A DNA stretch of 64,000 nucleotides, taken from the NCBI GenBank assembly GCA_002706685.1, contig PALV01000011.1:434001-498000 (forward strand). The letters run 5' to 3'. The position numbers and the translations under genes were made by a program. This document shows positions 53,945-62,288 of the stretch, one piece after another; within the stretch, counting starts at the first letter, position 1, and each line of letters opens with the position of its first letter. The stretch is from Gammaproteobacteria bacterium (lineage in GTDB: Bacteria; Pseudomonadota; Gammaproteobacteria; Pseudomonadales; Pseudohongiellaceae). The notes below the pieces were generated by a model, which was given only the letters and a program-made list of their open reading frames with translations, was not told the origin of the DNA and ran no database searches.

Positions 53945-55693
53945 ATGAAGCAGTCCGAGTCCCAGTCAGAGTCCACACAATCCATTCCAGCGCAGGCACC
54001 AGGCGACCGACTGACACAGGCGGCGTCCCGGCAGCTGGCACTGTACGCCGCCATAGTTGTCATTGCCCTGGCAGCTGCCATGTTCGGCCTGAATTACCTG
54101 GCCAGTCTCACCAGCAGCGCGGCGGGTATGTCGCGGCAGGCGGTCGATGTCGAGAACAATATCATCACCTCCTACCTGCGCGAAGAACCACCGCAAATGA
54201 ACAGTCTGCGCTCCAGCGATGCCGTCAGCAGCATGGTGATGGCGCATGTCATGGAAGGACTGCTGCGCTATGACGAGAACAGTCAACTGGCCCCGGGTGT
54301 TGCCGAGCGCTGGGAGCAGGACGGCAGTACGGTGACCTTCTGGCTGCGTGACGACGCCCGCTGGAGCAACGGCGAGCCGGTGACCGCGCATGATTTTGAA
54401 TTTGCCTGGAAAACGGTACTAGCACCTGCGACAGGGTCGCAGTATGCCTTTCTGCTATACCCGATTCTCAACGCGGAGGCAGCCAATAATGGCGAAATAT
54501 CCACTGATGAGATTGGTGTTGAGGCGGTTGACGACCGCACGCTGGTAGTGACGCTGGAAACCCCGATAGCCTACTTCGATCGCATGGTGGCCTACATGAC
54601 CTTCATGCCGGTAAATGAGGCATTTTACGAGCAGACCAATGGCCGCTATGGTGCCGATGCGGATCAGATGCTGTATAACGGCCCGTTCATTATGACCAGC
54701 TGGGTGCATGGTGCCAGCATGCAGCTGCGCAAGAATCCCTATTACTGGGACGCTGACAGGATAAAACTGGATGGCCTTAACTATGCGCATATGACCAGTG
54801 ACTCCAATACGCTGCAGAACCTGTTCAAGGACGGGCAGATAGCGATTGCAGACCTGACCTCAGAGATGCTGGAAGAGGCGATGTTCCAGCGCTGGCCACT
54901 CAGCCAGTTTATGGAAGGCACCACTTTCTATACCGAATTTAATCACAGGCCTGACCGGCTCACCCGCAATCTCAACCTGCGCAAGGCCATGCTGCTGGTG
55001 CACGACCCCAGTGAGCTGGTTAATCGAGTGATCAAACTGCCCGGCTACTTGCCCGCTGAAACGCTGTTCCCACGCTGGGTAGAAGGCATGAACGGGCCTT
55101 TCCGCGAAGAGTACCCGTTGCCGCCATTGCAGCGGGATGTCGAGAAAGCGCGCGAACATCTGCAGATGGCGCTGGATGAGCTCGGGCTTGAGGAGCTCCC
55201 TCCCCTGGTGTTTCTAAGCAGTGATACGCCTGTTGCCCGGATCCAGTCTGAGTACTATCAGGAAGTATTCCGACGCTATCTGGGTATTGAGTTGCTGATT
55301 GACCGCCAGGTATTCCGTCAGCGGCTGGAGAAAATGACGGCCGGCGATTTTGACCTGGTAGGCGCGGGTTGGGGCCCGGACTACAACGATCCGTTGACGT
55401 TTGCCGACCTGTTCGCGTCCTGGAACCTGAATAACCGGGGGCGTTACAGCAACCCCGAACTCGATGCCCAGGTGCGCATCGCCCAAAGCTCTCTTGATCC
55501 GCAGGAGAGGACGGACGCGTTCGGCGAGATCCACCGTATTATCCGCGAGCAGGTAGTTATCATGCCTGACTATGAGCGTGGCTATGTCTACGTTACAGAC
55601 CCGCGCGTAAAAGGTATTGTTCGCCATGTGTTCGGCGCTGAAACCGATTTTACCAACGCCTGGATTGATGTTGATGCGGGAGACGATCAGTAA
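53945..55693 (+). CDS. Oligopeptide ABC importer, substrate-binding protein (membrane-anchored)
   Basis: SBP_bac_5 (OppA/DppA) family, 582 residues. Instead of a lipobox it has an N-terminal hydrophobic anchor (LALYAAIVVIALAAAMFGLN, residues ~32-51). Mature part: NIITSYLREEPPQMNSLRSS, MVMAHVMEGLLRYDENSQLA, PGVAERWEQDGSTVTFWLRD, DARWSNGEPVTAHDFEFAWK, NGPFIMTSWVHGASMQLRKN and YYWDADRIKLDGLNY, standard for peptide binders. It is the first gene of the five-gene operon; the permease ATG follows its stop without a gap. Confidence 0.93.
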   Translation: MKQSESQSESTQSIPAQAPGDRLTQAASRQLALYAAIVVIALAAAMFGLNYLASLTSSAAGMSRQAVDVENNIITSYLREEPPQMNSLRSSDAVSSMVMAHVMEGLLRYDENSQLAPGVAERWEQDGSTVTFWLRDDARWSNGEPVTAHDFEFAWKTVLAPATGSQYAFLLYPILNAEAANNGEISTDEIGVEAVDDRTLVVTLETPIAYFDRMVAYMTFMPVNEAFYEQTNGRYGADADQMLYNGPFIMTSWVHGASMQLRKNPYYWDADRIKLDGLNYAHMTSDSNTLQNLFKDGQIAIADLTSEMLEEAMFQRWPLSQFMEGTTFYTEFNHRPDRLTRNLNLRKAMLLVHDPSELVNRVIKLPGYLPAETLFPRWVEGMNGPFREEYPLPPLQRDVEKAREHLQMALDELGLEELPPLVFLSSDTPVARIQSEYYQEVFRRYLGIELLIDRQVFRQRLEKMTAGDFDLVGAGWGPDYNDPLTFADLFASWNLNNRGRYSNPELDAQVRIAQSSLDPQERTDAFGEIHRIIREQVVIMPDYERGYVYVTDPRVKGIVRHVFGAETDFTNAWIDVDAGDDQ

Positions 55694-56626
55694 ATGTGGA
55701 TGTACACACTCAAGCGTCTGCTGCAGGGCGTCATCACCGTCTGGTTTATTGCCACCGCCACGTTTTTTGGCATGCACAGTGTGCCCGGTGATCCGCTGTC
55801 CGGCGAGCGCGCCACCAACGCCACCATTCGCGCCAACCTGGAAGCCCGGTATGGGCTGGACCGGCCGGTGTCCGAGCAATATTTCATCTTCATGGGTAAT
55901 ATGCTGAGAGGCGATTTCGGCATTTCCTACACGCAGCAGAACCGCGAAGTAAATGACATCATTCGTGAGCACTTTCCGGTGTCAGCGACCCTCGGGCTGC
56001 TGGCGGTCCTTTTTGCGGCTGCAGGCGGCATCCTGTTCGGTGCCTTGACGGCGCTGTATCGCAATCGTCTGCCTGACTACATCATCATGTTTCTGGTCAT
56101 CCTTGGCATATCCGTGCCGAGCTTTGTATTTGCGGCACTGGGTCAGCTGTCACTGGTAAATGTGAATAATGTGCTGGGTTTCTCGATTCTGCCAGTTGCC
56201 GGATGGGGTACGGTAGGTCACATGCTGTTGCCTGCGCTGGTGCTGGGGCTTGGCACCATGGCTTATATGACGCGCCTGATGCGCTCATCCATGCTGGAAG
56301 TAATGAGTGCCGACTATATCCGCACCGCAAAGGCCAAAGGATTGTCTCCCACCCGCATATTCGCCCGCCATCAGCTTCGCAACGCCGTCATGCCCGTCAT
56401 CACCGTCCTCGGGCCGGCCATAGCGGCCATCACCACCGGTGGTTTTGTGGTGGAGCTGGTATTTGCCATTCCGGGCCTGGGACGTTACTTCGTGCAGGCC
56501 GTGCAGCAGCTCGATTACACCGTCATCATGGGTACAACCGTATTTTATGGTGCCTTCCTGGTGTTTATGGTCATCATGGTGGATCTGGTCTACAGCTGGA
56601 TTGATCCGCGCGTCAGACTGCAGTAA
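55694..56626 (+). CDS. Oligopeptide ABC importer, permease 1 (OppB/DppB)
   Basis: Inner-membrane permease, 310 residues, six helices. Seen: LKRLLQGVITVWFIATATFF, PGDPLSGERATNATI, RYGLDRPVSEQYFIFMGNML, and the EAA loop YIRTAKAKGLSPTRIFARHQ preceded by TRLMRSSMLEVMSAD. Starts directly at the end of the binding-protein gene. Confidence 0.95.
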   Translation: MWMYTLKRLLQGVITVWFIATATFFGMHSVPGDPLSGERATNATIRANLEARYGLDRPVSEQYFIFMGNMLRGDFGISYTQQNREVNDIIREHFPVSATLGLLAVLFAAAGGILFGALTALYRNRLPDYIIMFLVILGISVPSFVFAALGQLSLVNVNNVLGFSILPVAGWGTVGHMLLPALVLGLGTMAYMTRLMRSSMLEVMSADYIRTAKAKGLSPTRIFARHQLRNAVMPVITVLGPAIAAITTGGFVVELVFAIPGLGRYFVQAVQQLDYTVIMGTTVFYGAFLVFMVIMVDLVYSWIDPRVRLQ

Positions 56627-56640
56627 GGGGGCAGCACAGT

Positions 56641-58050
56641 ATGGATCAACATTTAAAACACCCGACAGCAGCCGTTGTGCCTACTCTGCGTCCCACAGAT
56701 TTTGAGGTTCTGGGTACCCAGTCCGCCGCTCCAATGCTGGTGCGTCCTTCGCGCTCGTACTGGCAGGATGCCTGGCAGCGACTGAAAGCCAACAAGCGTG
56801 CGTTGGTATCACTATATCTGGTTGTTGGCCTGATACTGTTTACCTTTGCTGGGCCTTTGGTCTGGCGCGTCGACCCCGCGTTGCAGGATATCGATCAGAT
56901 CAGTCTGGCCCCTGGTGCTGATCGCCGGGCACTGGTTGTTGAGCCGTTCGCAGCCTGGAATGGCGTGACTGAGTGGGCTGAGTCTCAGGGCCAACGTGGC
57001 CTGCGTGTCGCTGATAGTCCGAACACGCAAAGTGTCCGGTTGAAATGGGACCCGGTGGCTGGCGCCGGTGGCTACATGGTTTACCGCAACATATACGAGC
57101 CCGAAGGGCGGGACTCTCTCGGTTTGCCCTTGATGCAGATAGAGGGGGCACAAAACTACTACGAAGACCGACTGGACCTGCAGCCAGAGACTTACTACTA
57201 CTCACTGGTTCCACTGGATGGCGCTGGCCAGCAGGGCAATGATTATCAGACAGTTACAGCGGAAGTGCGCCGCGTGATTACCGTCGACGAGGTGATCGCC
57301 CGCAATCTGGTTGACGATCCTTCAGCTTTGATGCCGGGCGATGAAGTCATGCTGGCCTGGCACCCGCTGGGCACTGACTATCTCGGTCGCGACATGCTGG
57401 CCCGCCTGATGGCAGGCGCACAGGTTTCCCTGTTTATCGGTCTGCTGGCACCTCTGCTGTTCGTCAGCTTCGGTGTGGTTTATGGCGCAACCGCCGGATT
57501 CATCGGCGGTCGTCTCGATCAGCTGTTCATGCGTTTCGCCGACTTTGTGGTGGCGCTGCCATTCCTTCTGTTCATGATCCTGTTTCAGGTCGTGTTTGGA
57601 ATCGGCCCAGGTGAGAGCGGCATCATTCCAATGATGGTGGCACTGGTGATTCTGTCCTGGCCGGCTACCGCGCGCCTGGTGCGCGGGCAGATCCTGCAGA
57701 TTCGTGAGGAAGCCTACGTCAGTGCTGCCAGGCTGCTGGGCGCATCCAACAAATACCTGATCACCCGCCACATGATCCCCAACACGCTGGGCGTCATTCT
57801 GGTGACACTGACATTCGCAGTGCCAACAGCCATCTTTACCGAAGCCTTCCTGTCATTTATCGGCATGGGTGTGGCGCCGCCGACTGCTTCATGGGGCAGT
57901 ATGTGCAACGAAGGTCTGAAGACCATGCTGACGCATCCTCATGAGCTCATCTTCCCGGCTGCCATGATCAGTATTACCGTGCTCGCCTTCAATCTGCTGG
58001 GCGACGGCCTGCGCGATGCACTGGATGCCAGAATGAGGAGTTCCGAATGA
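56641..58050 (+). CDS. Oligopeptide ABC importer, permease 2 (OppC) with inserted fibronectin-III-like domain
   Basis: 469 residues, against ~300 for usual OppC/DppC. TM1 is at residues ~54-74 and the conserved HPLGTDYLGRDMLARLMAGA at 241-260 marks the normal OppC core, with the EAA loop VRGQILQIREEAYVSAARLL. Between them lies an extra ~160-residue periplasmic segment whose part 126-212 reads as a fibronectin type III domain: SVRLKWDPVAGAGGYMVYRN, YYEDRLDLQPETYYYSLVPL and TVTAEVRRV (W and the Y-x-Y pattern in place). The ATPase gene overlaps its end (ATGA). Confidence 0.92.
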   Translation: MDQHLKHPTAAVVPTLRPTDFEVLGTQSAAPMLVRPSRSYWQDAWQRLKANKRALVSLYLVVGLILFTFAGPLVWRVDPALQDIDQISLAPGADRRALVVEPFAAWNGVTEWAESQGQRGLRVADSPNTQSVRLKWDPVAGAGGYMVYRNIYEPEGRDSLGLPLMQIEGAQNYYEDRLDLQPETYYYSLVPLDGAGQQGNDYQTVTAEVRRVITVDEVIARNLVDDPSALMPGDEVMLAWHPLGTDYLGRDMLARLMAGAQVSLFIGLLAPLLFVSFGVVYGATAGFIGGRLDQLFMRFADFVVALPFLLFMILFQVVFGIGPGESGIIPMMVALVILSWPATARLVRGQILQIREEAYVSAARLLGASNKYLITRHMIPNTLGVILVTLTFAVPTAIFTEAFLSFIGMGVAPPTASWGSMCNEGLKTMLTHPHELIFPAAMISITVLAFNLLGDGLRDALDARMRSSE

Positions 58051-59072
58051 GCGCGTTGTTGAGCGTTGATAATCTTCATGTTCAGTTTGCCACCTACGGC
58101 GGCATTGTGCAGGCCGTGCGCGGGATCAGTTTCAGTGTGAATGCAGGTGAGACTCTGGCGATTGTTGGAGAGTCCGGCTGCGGCAAGTCTGTGACCATGC
58201 AGGCCGTGATGGGTCTGATACCGATGCCACCGGGCAAAATCACCGCCGGCACCGCGCATTTGCGGGGTGAGCCGTTCCTGGGCCGTTCGCATTTGAACGG
58301 CAAGGCAATCTGCGGCGACGAAATCGGTATGATTTTTCAGGATCCGATGTCTTCGCTGAATCCGACCATGCGAATAGGCGATCAGATTGCTGAAACGCTG
58401 GAGGTGCATCGCGGTCACAGCCGCAGCGAGGCCTTCGCGCGCGCCATCGAGCTGCTGGAACTGGTACGTATACCCGAGGCCGCCAAGCGCGCGAAACAGT
58501 ATCCTTTCGAGTTTTCCGGCGGCATGCTGCAGCGCGCGATGATCGCCATGGCAATCGCCTGCAAACCTGCAGTACTGATCGCCGACGAACCAACCACTGC
58601 CCTTGATGTCACCATTCAGGCGCAGATTCTGGACCTGTTGAAAGATATTCAGCGCGAAACCGGTATGGCCATCATCCTGATTACGCACGATCTTGCAGTT
58701 GTTGCGCGCATGGCCGACAGAGTGGCTGTGATGTACGCAGGGCAGGTGGCTGAGTATGCCACCGTCGATGACCTGTTCGCCAAATCAGCACATCCCTACA
58801 CGCTGGGTCTGAAGCTTGCGATGCCCAGTAAGGAATCCGATGAGACTCACAGCCTGCAGCCCATACCCGGCAGTCCGCCTGACCTGTTTTCGCCGCCCAA
58901 AGGATGCGCTTACTGTGCACGCTGTCCGTTCGCCATGCAGGTGTGTCAACGTGAGGATCCGCCGGCATTCAGAATCGCCAGCGATCACCAGTCGCGTTGC
59001 TGGCTGCATCACCCGCAGCAGTCCAGTCCCGTTGCCGGCCTCTATCGCCGTGCGGATGAGGTAACGGCATGA
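58047..59072 (+). CDS. Oligopeptide ABC importer, ATPase 1 (OppD/DppD)
   Basis: 341 residues: Walker A AIVGESGCGKSVTMQAVMGL, Q-loop MIFQDPMSSLNPTMRIGDQI, signature FSGGMLQRAMIAMAIACKPA, Walker B LIADEPTTALDVTIQAQILD, H-loop LITHDLAVVARMADRVAVMY, and the C-terminal oligo_HPY Cys cluster CAYCARCPFAMQVC that binds an iron-sulfur cluster in related transporters. Overlaps both neighbours by 4 bases. Confidence 0.96.
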   Translation: MSALLSVDNLHVQFATYGGIVQAVRGISFSVNAGETLAIVGESGCGKSVTMQAVMGLIPMPPGKITAGTAHLRGEPFLGRSHLNGKAICGDEIGMIFQDPMSSLNPTMRIGDQIAETLEVHRGHSRSEAFARAIELLELVRIPEAAKRAKQYPFEFSGGMLQRAMIAMAIACKPAVLIADEPTTALDVTIQAQILDLLKDIQRETGMAIILITHDLAVVARMADRVAVMYAGQVAEYATVDDLFAKSAHPYTLGLKLAMPSKESDETHSLQPIPGSPPDLFSPPKGCAYCARCPFAMQVCQREDPPAFRIASDHQSRCWLHHPQQSSPVAGLYRRADEVTA

Positions 59073-60028
59073 GCGCACTAGTGAAACTTGACCAGCTGAC
59101 CAAGCACTTTGATCTGGGGCGCGGGCAACGCGTGCATGCTGTTGATGGTATCTCGCTGGAGATCAAGCGCGGCGAAACACTGGGTCTGGTAGGCGAGAGT
59201 GGCTCGGGCAAGTCCTCGCTGGGTAAAACCCTGATGGGCCTGCATGACAAGACTTCCGGCAATGTGATTTACGACGGTGAGGAGCTGCCCAGGCACTACC
59301 GGGCGGCCGATTTTCAGCGCATGGCCAGTCGCATGCAGATGATATTCCAGGATCCGTACTCGTCGCTGAACCCACGCATGACAGTAGGCGAAATCATCAG
59401 CGAAGGGCTGCGCGGCAAGCCACTCAGCAAAGCACAGAAACAACAGGCAGTGGGCGAGTGGCTTGAAAAAGTCGGCCTGAATGCGGCGCACGCCTCGCGC
59501 TATCCCCATGAGTTCTCGGGTGGCCAGCGGCAACGTATAGGCATAGCCCGGGCGCTGATCATGTCGCCAGAATTTGTTGTCTGTGACGAGCCGATATCTG
59601 CCCTGGATGTGTCCGTGCAGGCACAGGTGGTCAATCTGCTGAACGATCTCAAGACCTCCATGGGGCTCACCATGCTGTTTATTGCCCATGACCTGTCCAT
59701 GGTGCGCTACATCAGTGACCGTATGGCCGTCATGTATCTGGGAGCGCTGGTCGAGCTCGGTAATGCCAGGGATGTCTATTTTCAGCCGCGTCACCCCTAC
59801 ACCGAAGTGCTGATTGCATCCAACCCCGAGCCAGATCCAGTAACAGAGCGCGAACGCGCCTCGACGACAATACAGGGTGAGATTCCGAGCCCGGTCAACG
59901 TGCCCGCTGGCTGTCGATTTGCGGGGCGTTGCCCCAAGGTGATGCCGGTCTGCCGGGAGCAGACACCTGCCTTGTTACCTCTGGTGGACGAGGATCGTCT
60001 GGTTGCCTGCCACCTGTACAGTCAATAG
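59069..60028 (+). CDS. Oligopeptide ABC importer, ATPase 2 (OppF/DppF)
   Basis: 319 residues: LVGESGSGKSSLGKTLMGLH, MIFQDPYSSLNPRMTVGEII, FSGGQRQRIGIARALIMSPE, VVCDEPISALDVSVQAQVVN, FIAHDLSMVRYISDRMAVMY, and the C-terminal CRFAGRCPKVMPVC oligo_HPY cluster. Completes the A-B-C-D-F operon. The start overlaps the OppD stop. Confidence 0.96.
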   Translation: MSALVKLDQLTKHFDLGRGQRVHAVDGISLEIKRGETLGLVGESGSGKSSLGKTLMGLHDKTSGNVIYDGEELPRHYRAADFQRMASRMQMIFQDPYSSLNPRMTVGEIISEGLRGKPLSKAQKQQAVGEWLEKVGLNAAHASRYPHEFSGGQRQRIGIARALIMSPEFVVCDEPISALDVSVQAQVVNLLNDLKTSMGLTMLFIAHDLSMVRYISDRMAVMYLGALVELGNARDVYFQPRHPYTEVLIASNPEPDPVTERERASTTIQGEIPSPVNVPAGCRFAGRCPKVMPVCREQTPALLPLVDEDRLVACHLYSQ

Positions 60029-60117
60029 CATTTAACGTAAAAATCGGCATGGTCGGCGGGTTGTTTTCGTCAGGCCTTCTGATTTACTATGTGGGTCCCC
60101 AACGAGGAAGAATAATT

Positions 60118-60834
60118 ATGAAGTCCCTGCATTACTTTTCCAGGTCCACCGTTTTGGGACCTGTCGCTGCAGCCGCGATCACTCTGGCTGCCCTGAGTAC
60201 ACCAGTTAGCGCGCAAACCGTTCAGGAGCAGTTCAACCAGGCAAATGCCCAGTTGGAAGCACTGGTCGAGATGAACGAGCAGCTGCGTCAGCGTATTGCC
60301 CGTCAAGAGCAGCTGATCGGCGAAATGGCAGAGTCTATCGAACACGCCGCTTTGCTGGCGAACGAAGAGAACTCGCCGTTGAATGACCTGATCGAGCGCA
60401 TGATGAGCAGCATTGAGCAGTTTGTTGAGGCAGATCTGCCCTTCGAGCTGGATGAGCGTCGCGAGCAGGTGGCACGTATTCGCGGTCTGGTTGATAACCC
60501 CGAAGCACCTTTGGCGCAAAAGCTGAGCCTGCTTATTTCCCTGTATCAGGCAGAGGGCGGTTACGGCAGAACGCTGGACACCTACGAAACCACCATGGAA
60601 ATCGACGGTGTTGAGACTGAGGTGACGATTACCCGTGTTGGCCGCATCATGCTGGCGTATCAGACAGCAGACCGCACGGTCACAGCAGTCTGGGACAACA
60701 ATCAGGACCAGTGGGTCGAGCTGGCTCCGGGTGAATACCGCACCGCTGTGACGCGCGCCATGAATGTTGCTAATGGCACACTGGCACCTGAGCTGATCAA
60801 CATCCCGATACACGCTCCGGTAGACGCCGAGTAA
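60118..60834 (+). CDS. DUF3450 family exported protein
   Basis: 238 residues. Signal peptide (residues 1-32, VSAQ), then a long coiled coil (about 34-80: ANAQLEALVEMNEQLRQRIA, RQEQLIGEMAESIEHAALLA) and a C-terminal part with LLISLYQAEGGYGRTLDTYE, EVTITRVGRIMLAYQTADRT and VTRAMNVANGTLAPELINIP, the DUF3450 pattern. Family members usually lie in operons with ExbB/ExbD/TonB; none is present here. The ATG was chosen for GAGGAAG upstream. It starts 89 bases after the importer operon. Confidence 0.9.
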   Translation: MKSLHYFSRSTVLGPVAAAAITLAALSTPVSAQTVQEQFNQANAQLEALVEMNEQLRQRIARQEQLIGEMAESIEHAALLANEENSPLNDLIERMMSSIEQFVEADLPFELDERREQVARIRGLVDNPEAPLAQKLSLLISLYQAEGGYGRTLDTYETTMEIDGVETEVTITRVGRIMLAYQTADRTVTAVWDNNQDQWVELAPGEYRTAVTRAMNVANGTLAPELINIPIHAPVDAE

Positions 60835-60874
60835 GTAAATTTTGACCGGCGCCGCAACTCCCTCGCGGCGCCCC

Positions 60875-60913
60875 AAAAAAAGCCATCAGAACCCCGGTCC
60901 TGATGGCTTTTTT
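60875..60913 (+). terminator. Rho-independent terminator after DUF3450 gene
   Basis: AGCCATCAG (60881-60889) pairs with CTGATGGCT (60900-60908), followed by TTTTT; A-run on the 5' side. Another GC-rich stem (GGCGCCGC 60848-60855 / GCGGCGCC 60865-60872) precedes it, so two hairpins are stacked at this 3' end. Confidence 0.9.
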
Positions 60914-60988
60914 CATTCCTGCCCATAACCCCACAGCACTACTGCAAAGGTGTCGGTGCATAGGTGTTAGTGGCCAAAAAACAGTAGG

Positions 60989-61132
60989 AGCAGGGCGTTT
61001 AAAAACGTAGTCGAGGCAGCCAGTGCGAGGCGAGAACAGGCGAAAAAGCGGAATGTACAGTTAGTACATGAGCATTTTGAGCCTGTTTTCAACGAAGCAA
61101 TGGCAACGATGATAGTTTTTATACGTTCTGCT
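60989..61132. repeat. 144-bp imperfect palindromic element
   Basis: The whole segment folds on itself. Outer arms: AGCAGGGCGTTTAAAAACG (60989 onward) against AGCAGAACGTATAAAAACT on the opposite strand (ending 61132). Middle: GCAGCCAGTGCGAGG against GTTGCCATTGCTTCG. Inner: GAGAACAGGCGAAAAAGC against GAAAACAGGCTCAAAATGC. Centre: TGTAC-AGTTA-GTACA (61054-61068). It looks like a dispersed intergenic repeat (REP/MITE-like) or an RNA hairpin. It ends on the rimK stop codon (61131-61133). Only one copy was found in this window. Confidence 0.7.
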
Positions 61133-62045
61133 ATCCCTTGCCTTTCATTTTATTAGGGCCTTTGAGCGAATCCTTCTCGATATACTCAATAATTGCACCC
61201 GCGATATTCTTGCCGGTCGCTCTCTCAATGCCTTCCAGGCCAGGCGAGGAGTTCACCTCCAGCACCAGCGGCCCATGATTGGAGCGAATGATGTCGACGC
61301 CGGCTACATCCAGGCCCATCACCTGCGCGGCCTTGGTGGCCAGTTTGCGCTCGTCGGGCCGCAGCTTGACGACCTCTGCAGAGCCACCGCGATGCAGGTT
61401 GGAGCGATACTCGCCAGCTGCTGCGGTACGCTGCATGGCAGCTACAACCTTGTCGCCGACAACAAAACAGCGGATGTCCGAGCCGGCAGCTTCCCGGATG
61501 AATTCCTGCACCAGAAAATCAGCCTCCAGGCCACGGAAGGCATTAATCAGGCTCTCTGCCGCCTTTTTGGTTTCGGCCAGCACCACACCATTACCCTGGG
61601 TGCTCTTCAAGACCTTGACCAGCAGCGGCGCGCCGCCGACCGACTGAATCAGGTCATCCGTGGCGTCAGCCGAGTGGGCATAGCTGGTAATGGGCTGGCC
61701 AATGCCGCGGCGAGCGAGCAATTGATGGGCACGCAGCTTGTCTCTAGAGCGGGTAATTGCAATGGATTCATTGACTGAATAGGTGCCACTCACCTCGAAC
61801 TGTCGCAGTACGGCCGCGCCATACAGCGTGACACTGGCGCCAATGCGCGGTATCACGGCGTCAAACTCCAGCGCTTCTGGCGCACCACTGCCCTTGTAGA
61901 ACACAGTCGGATTATTGGCCGTAATGTTCATATAGCACTTCAACACGTCAACGACGCGTGCATCATGGCCGCGTTCCTTGGCTGCTTCGACCAGACGTCG
62001 TGTTGAGTAGAGCTTGGAATTGCGCGACAGAACGCCAATTTTCAT
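61131..62045 (-). CDS. rimK: RimK, ribosomal protein S6 glutamate ligase (canonical)
   Basis: ATP-grasp ligase that adds Glu residues to the S6 C-terminus. 304 residues, full length: [107 protein letters not shown], and the intact [16 protein letters not shown] and [14 protein letters not shown] motifs. The second RimK-type gene of the window, without a separate RimB neighbour. The basic tail KMKGKG may have been extended near the palindromic element. Confidence 0.95.
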   Translation of the reverse strand: MKIGVLSRNSKLYSTRRLVEAAKERGHDARVVDVLKCYMNITANNPTVFYKGSGAPEALEFDAVIPRIGASVTLYGAAVLRQFEVSGTYSVNESIAITRSRDKLRAHQLLARRGIGQPITSYAHSADATDDLIQSVGGAPLLVKVLKSTQGNGVVLAETKKAAESLINAFRGLEADFLVQEFIREAAGSDIRCFVVGDKVVAAMQRTAAAGEYRSNLHRGGSAEVVKLRPDERKLATKAAQVMGLDVAGVDIIRSNHGPLVLEVNSSPGLEGIERATGKNIAGAIIEYIEKDSLKGPNKMKGKG

Positions 62046-62288
62046 GACGGAGAACCTTTGTGACTGGTGCGAGAGTTAAGTGGGCGTTTGTATATCTAGA
62101 ATATCAGAGCCGATGCCAATACCCAATGAGGCGTGCCATGACACAAAACCATGGGCTTTGGGCTGGGTGGGCCCGGAAAGGCGGCATAAGGTACCATAAA
62201 TCCGGCATCTTACAACTGCCATGTGCTTACTTTGGCTTGCTGCCAGTGCGGGCAGCATGCGAAGATTCGGCAATAACATAACAGGATA
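62046..62288. other. Intergenic region between rimK and the GT-C gene
   Basis: 243 bases, divergent promoters expected. No gene, hairpin or repeat stands out. Confidence 0.4.
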
